A DNA stretch of 5,127 nucleotides from a bacterium (GTDB taxonomy: Bacteria > Latescibacterota > UBA2968 > GCA-2709665): the NCBI GenBank assembly GCA_027619145.1, contig JAQCGA010000342.1:1-5127 (forward strand). The letters run 5' to 3'. Position numbers and translations under genes: made by a program. Below, in pieces: positions 4,236 to 5,127 of this stretch; the stretch's first letter is position 1, and every line of letters begins with the position of its first letter. Under the pieces are notes generated by a model. It did not search any database. It was not told the origin of the DNA and was given only the letters and a program-made list of their open reading frames with translations.

Positions 4236-5127
4236 ATGAGTGTGGCACAGTCTCCAAATGTTTTGATCCTTCTGAGCGATCAGTTGCGGCGGCAGGCACT
4301 TTCGGTGTACGGCGATCCGGATATTCAGACGCCGAATATCGATGGGCTGGCACGGCGGGGTGTACGGTTTGCGAATGCGTGTTCGACGTATCCAATCTGT
4401 GTGGCGTACCGGTTTACGCTGATGACGGGGGAGTACGCACACACGCGCCGGGTACCGGGTATTGAATACCGGATGGCACCTACGGAGCGTACGCTGGCGG
4501 ACGAGTTTAATGATGCGGGATATGAGACGGTATACGTGGGGAAATGGCATCTGGACGGAGGCCACGGTCGAATGGGATCTGCGTTGCAGTGCGGCCGTAC
4601 GCCGGTGAAGCGTACGCACCAGGGGCGCTGGGAGAAGTGGTTCGGTTTTGAGCTGCGCAACGGTCCGTTTGATACGTATTATTTTGAGGATGACGATCCC
4701 ACGCCACGTAAAATTGAGCGTTATCAGACCGATGGATTGTTTGATCTGGGGATGAATTATCTGTCTGATGGACGCGACCCAGAGCGGCCGTTCTGTATGG
4801 TGATTTCGGTGGAGCCGCCACACGATCCATTTGAGGCACCGGAGGAATTACAGAAGGCTTGGGAAGCCCGAGAGATTACATTGCCGCCCAATTTTGAAGC
4901 GGAAGATGAGGCGCAGCGCGACAAGTTTTTGCTGGACCGGAAGCGGTATTATGCGATGGTGGAGAACCTGGATGCAAATGTGGGACGAATGAAAGTATTT
5001 TTGGAAGAGCAGGGGCTGGCGGAGAATACGGTGGTGTTATTTATATCTGACCACGGTGAACTGGGTGGGAGTCATGGGTTGCGCGGCAAGCAGTGGCCGT
5101 ACGAAGAGTCCCTGGGGGTTCCGGTGG
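4236..5127 (+). CDS. Type I sulfatase (arylsulfatase A-like), 3'-partial
   Basis: This formylglycine-dependent sulfatase would hydrolyse a sulfate ester of an unknown substrate, possibly a sulfated glycan. The window holds the first 297 residues; members are usually about 450-500 long. Key sites: N8-V-L with D15-Q16 (metal), the maturation motif C55-V-A-Y-R59 followed by FTLMTGEYAH, GKWHLDGG with K103 and H105 in the active site, EPPHDPF with a further active-site His, and SDHGE with D272-H273 (metal), then HGLRGKQWPYEES with K285. The motif is of the CxAxR kind; Ala replaces the more usual Pro, a variant accepted in the (C/S)x(P/A)xR consensus, so C55 should still be convertible to formylglycine. 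No signal peptide is visible, so the enzyme appears cytoplasmic unless exported otherwise. The TGG-rich loop RWEKWFGFE is usual for this subgroup. Its start overlaps closely with the upstream sulfatase remnant. The frame is open to the window edge. Confidence 0.95.
   Translation, partial: MSVAQSPNVLILLSDQLRRQALSVYGDPDIQTPNIDGLARRGVRFANACSTYPICVAYRFTLMTGEYAHTRRVPGIEYRMAPTERTLADEFNDAGYETVYVGKWHLDGGHGRMGSALQCGRTPVKRTHQGRWEKWFGFELRNGPFDTYYFEDDDPTPRKIERYQTDGLFDLGMNYLSDGRDPERPFCMVISVEPPHDPFEAPEELQKAWEAREITLPPNFEAEDEAQRDKFLLDRKRYYAMVENLDANVGRMKVFLEEQGLAENTVVLFISDHGELGGSHGLRGKQWPYEESLGVPV

Noticed and set aside
4214..4465. An 83-codon + strand open frame over the sulfatase start
   Set aside because: It is out of frame with the sulfatase, which has the conserved active-site motifs; the product is Cys/Gly-rich and unrecognisable.

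Overview
The window carries five protein-coding genes and one gene remnant, all on the + strand, with short spacers. Content and style point to a free-living or host-associated heterotrophic bacterium with moderately high GC and strongly G-ending codons. The sulfatase, the CtBP-like dehydrogenase with an NVPDYC signature, and the small exported planctomycete-like protein suggest a member of the Poribacteria, Latescibacterota or Planctomycetes type of lineage. That placement is an inference from protein flavour, not a phylogenetic result.

Layout: (1) 1-1209, an M20-family metallopeptidase cut by the left window edge; its reading frame seems broken by a one-base deletion at about 29-43. (2) 1255-1812, a small exported, possibly lipid-anchored protein of unknown function. 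(3) 1823-1918, a low-complexity element made of a purine-rich 16-nt-period repeat, an ATCAATT heptamer array inside an 11-bp inverted repeat, and a second heptamer-like TTTGCTC array. (4) 1941-2924, a CtBP/phosphoglycerate-dehydrogenase-like 2-hydroxyacid dehydrogenase. (5) 2925-3073, a spacer with a perfect 10-bp inverted repeat and a possible promoter. (6) 3074-4078, class I fructose-1,6-bisphosphatase (fbp), closed by a convincing intrinsic terminator at 4122-4147. (7) 4171-4233, a 20-codon open frame with its own ribosome binding site that encodes only the very N-terminus of a sulfatase; its TAA stop overlaps an ATG in a TAATG junction. (8) 4236 to the right edge, a type I sulfatase with a CxAxR formylglycine motif, 3'-truncated by the window.

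The peptidase, exported protein and dehydrogenase could be co-transcribed, since no clear terminator separates them, but their functions are not obviously one pathway. fbp looks like its own transcription unit, with a possible promoter upstream, a strong terminator downstream and a base composition visibly different from its neighbours. The sulfatase begins a new unit after that terminator.

No new multi-gene system is evident. The observations most worth following are the sulfatase N-terminal remnant translationally abutting a full sulfatase, and the heptamer element, whose minus strand spells a near-consensus promoter with exactly 17-bp spacing.
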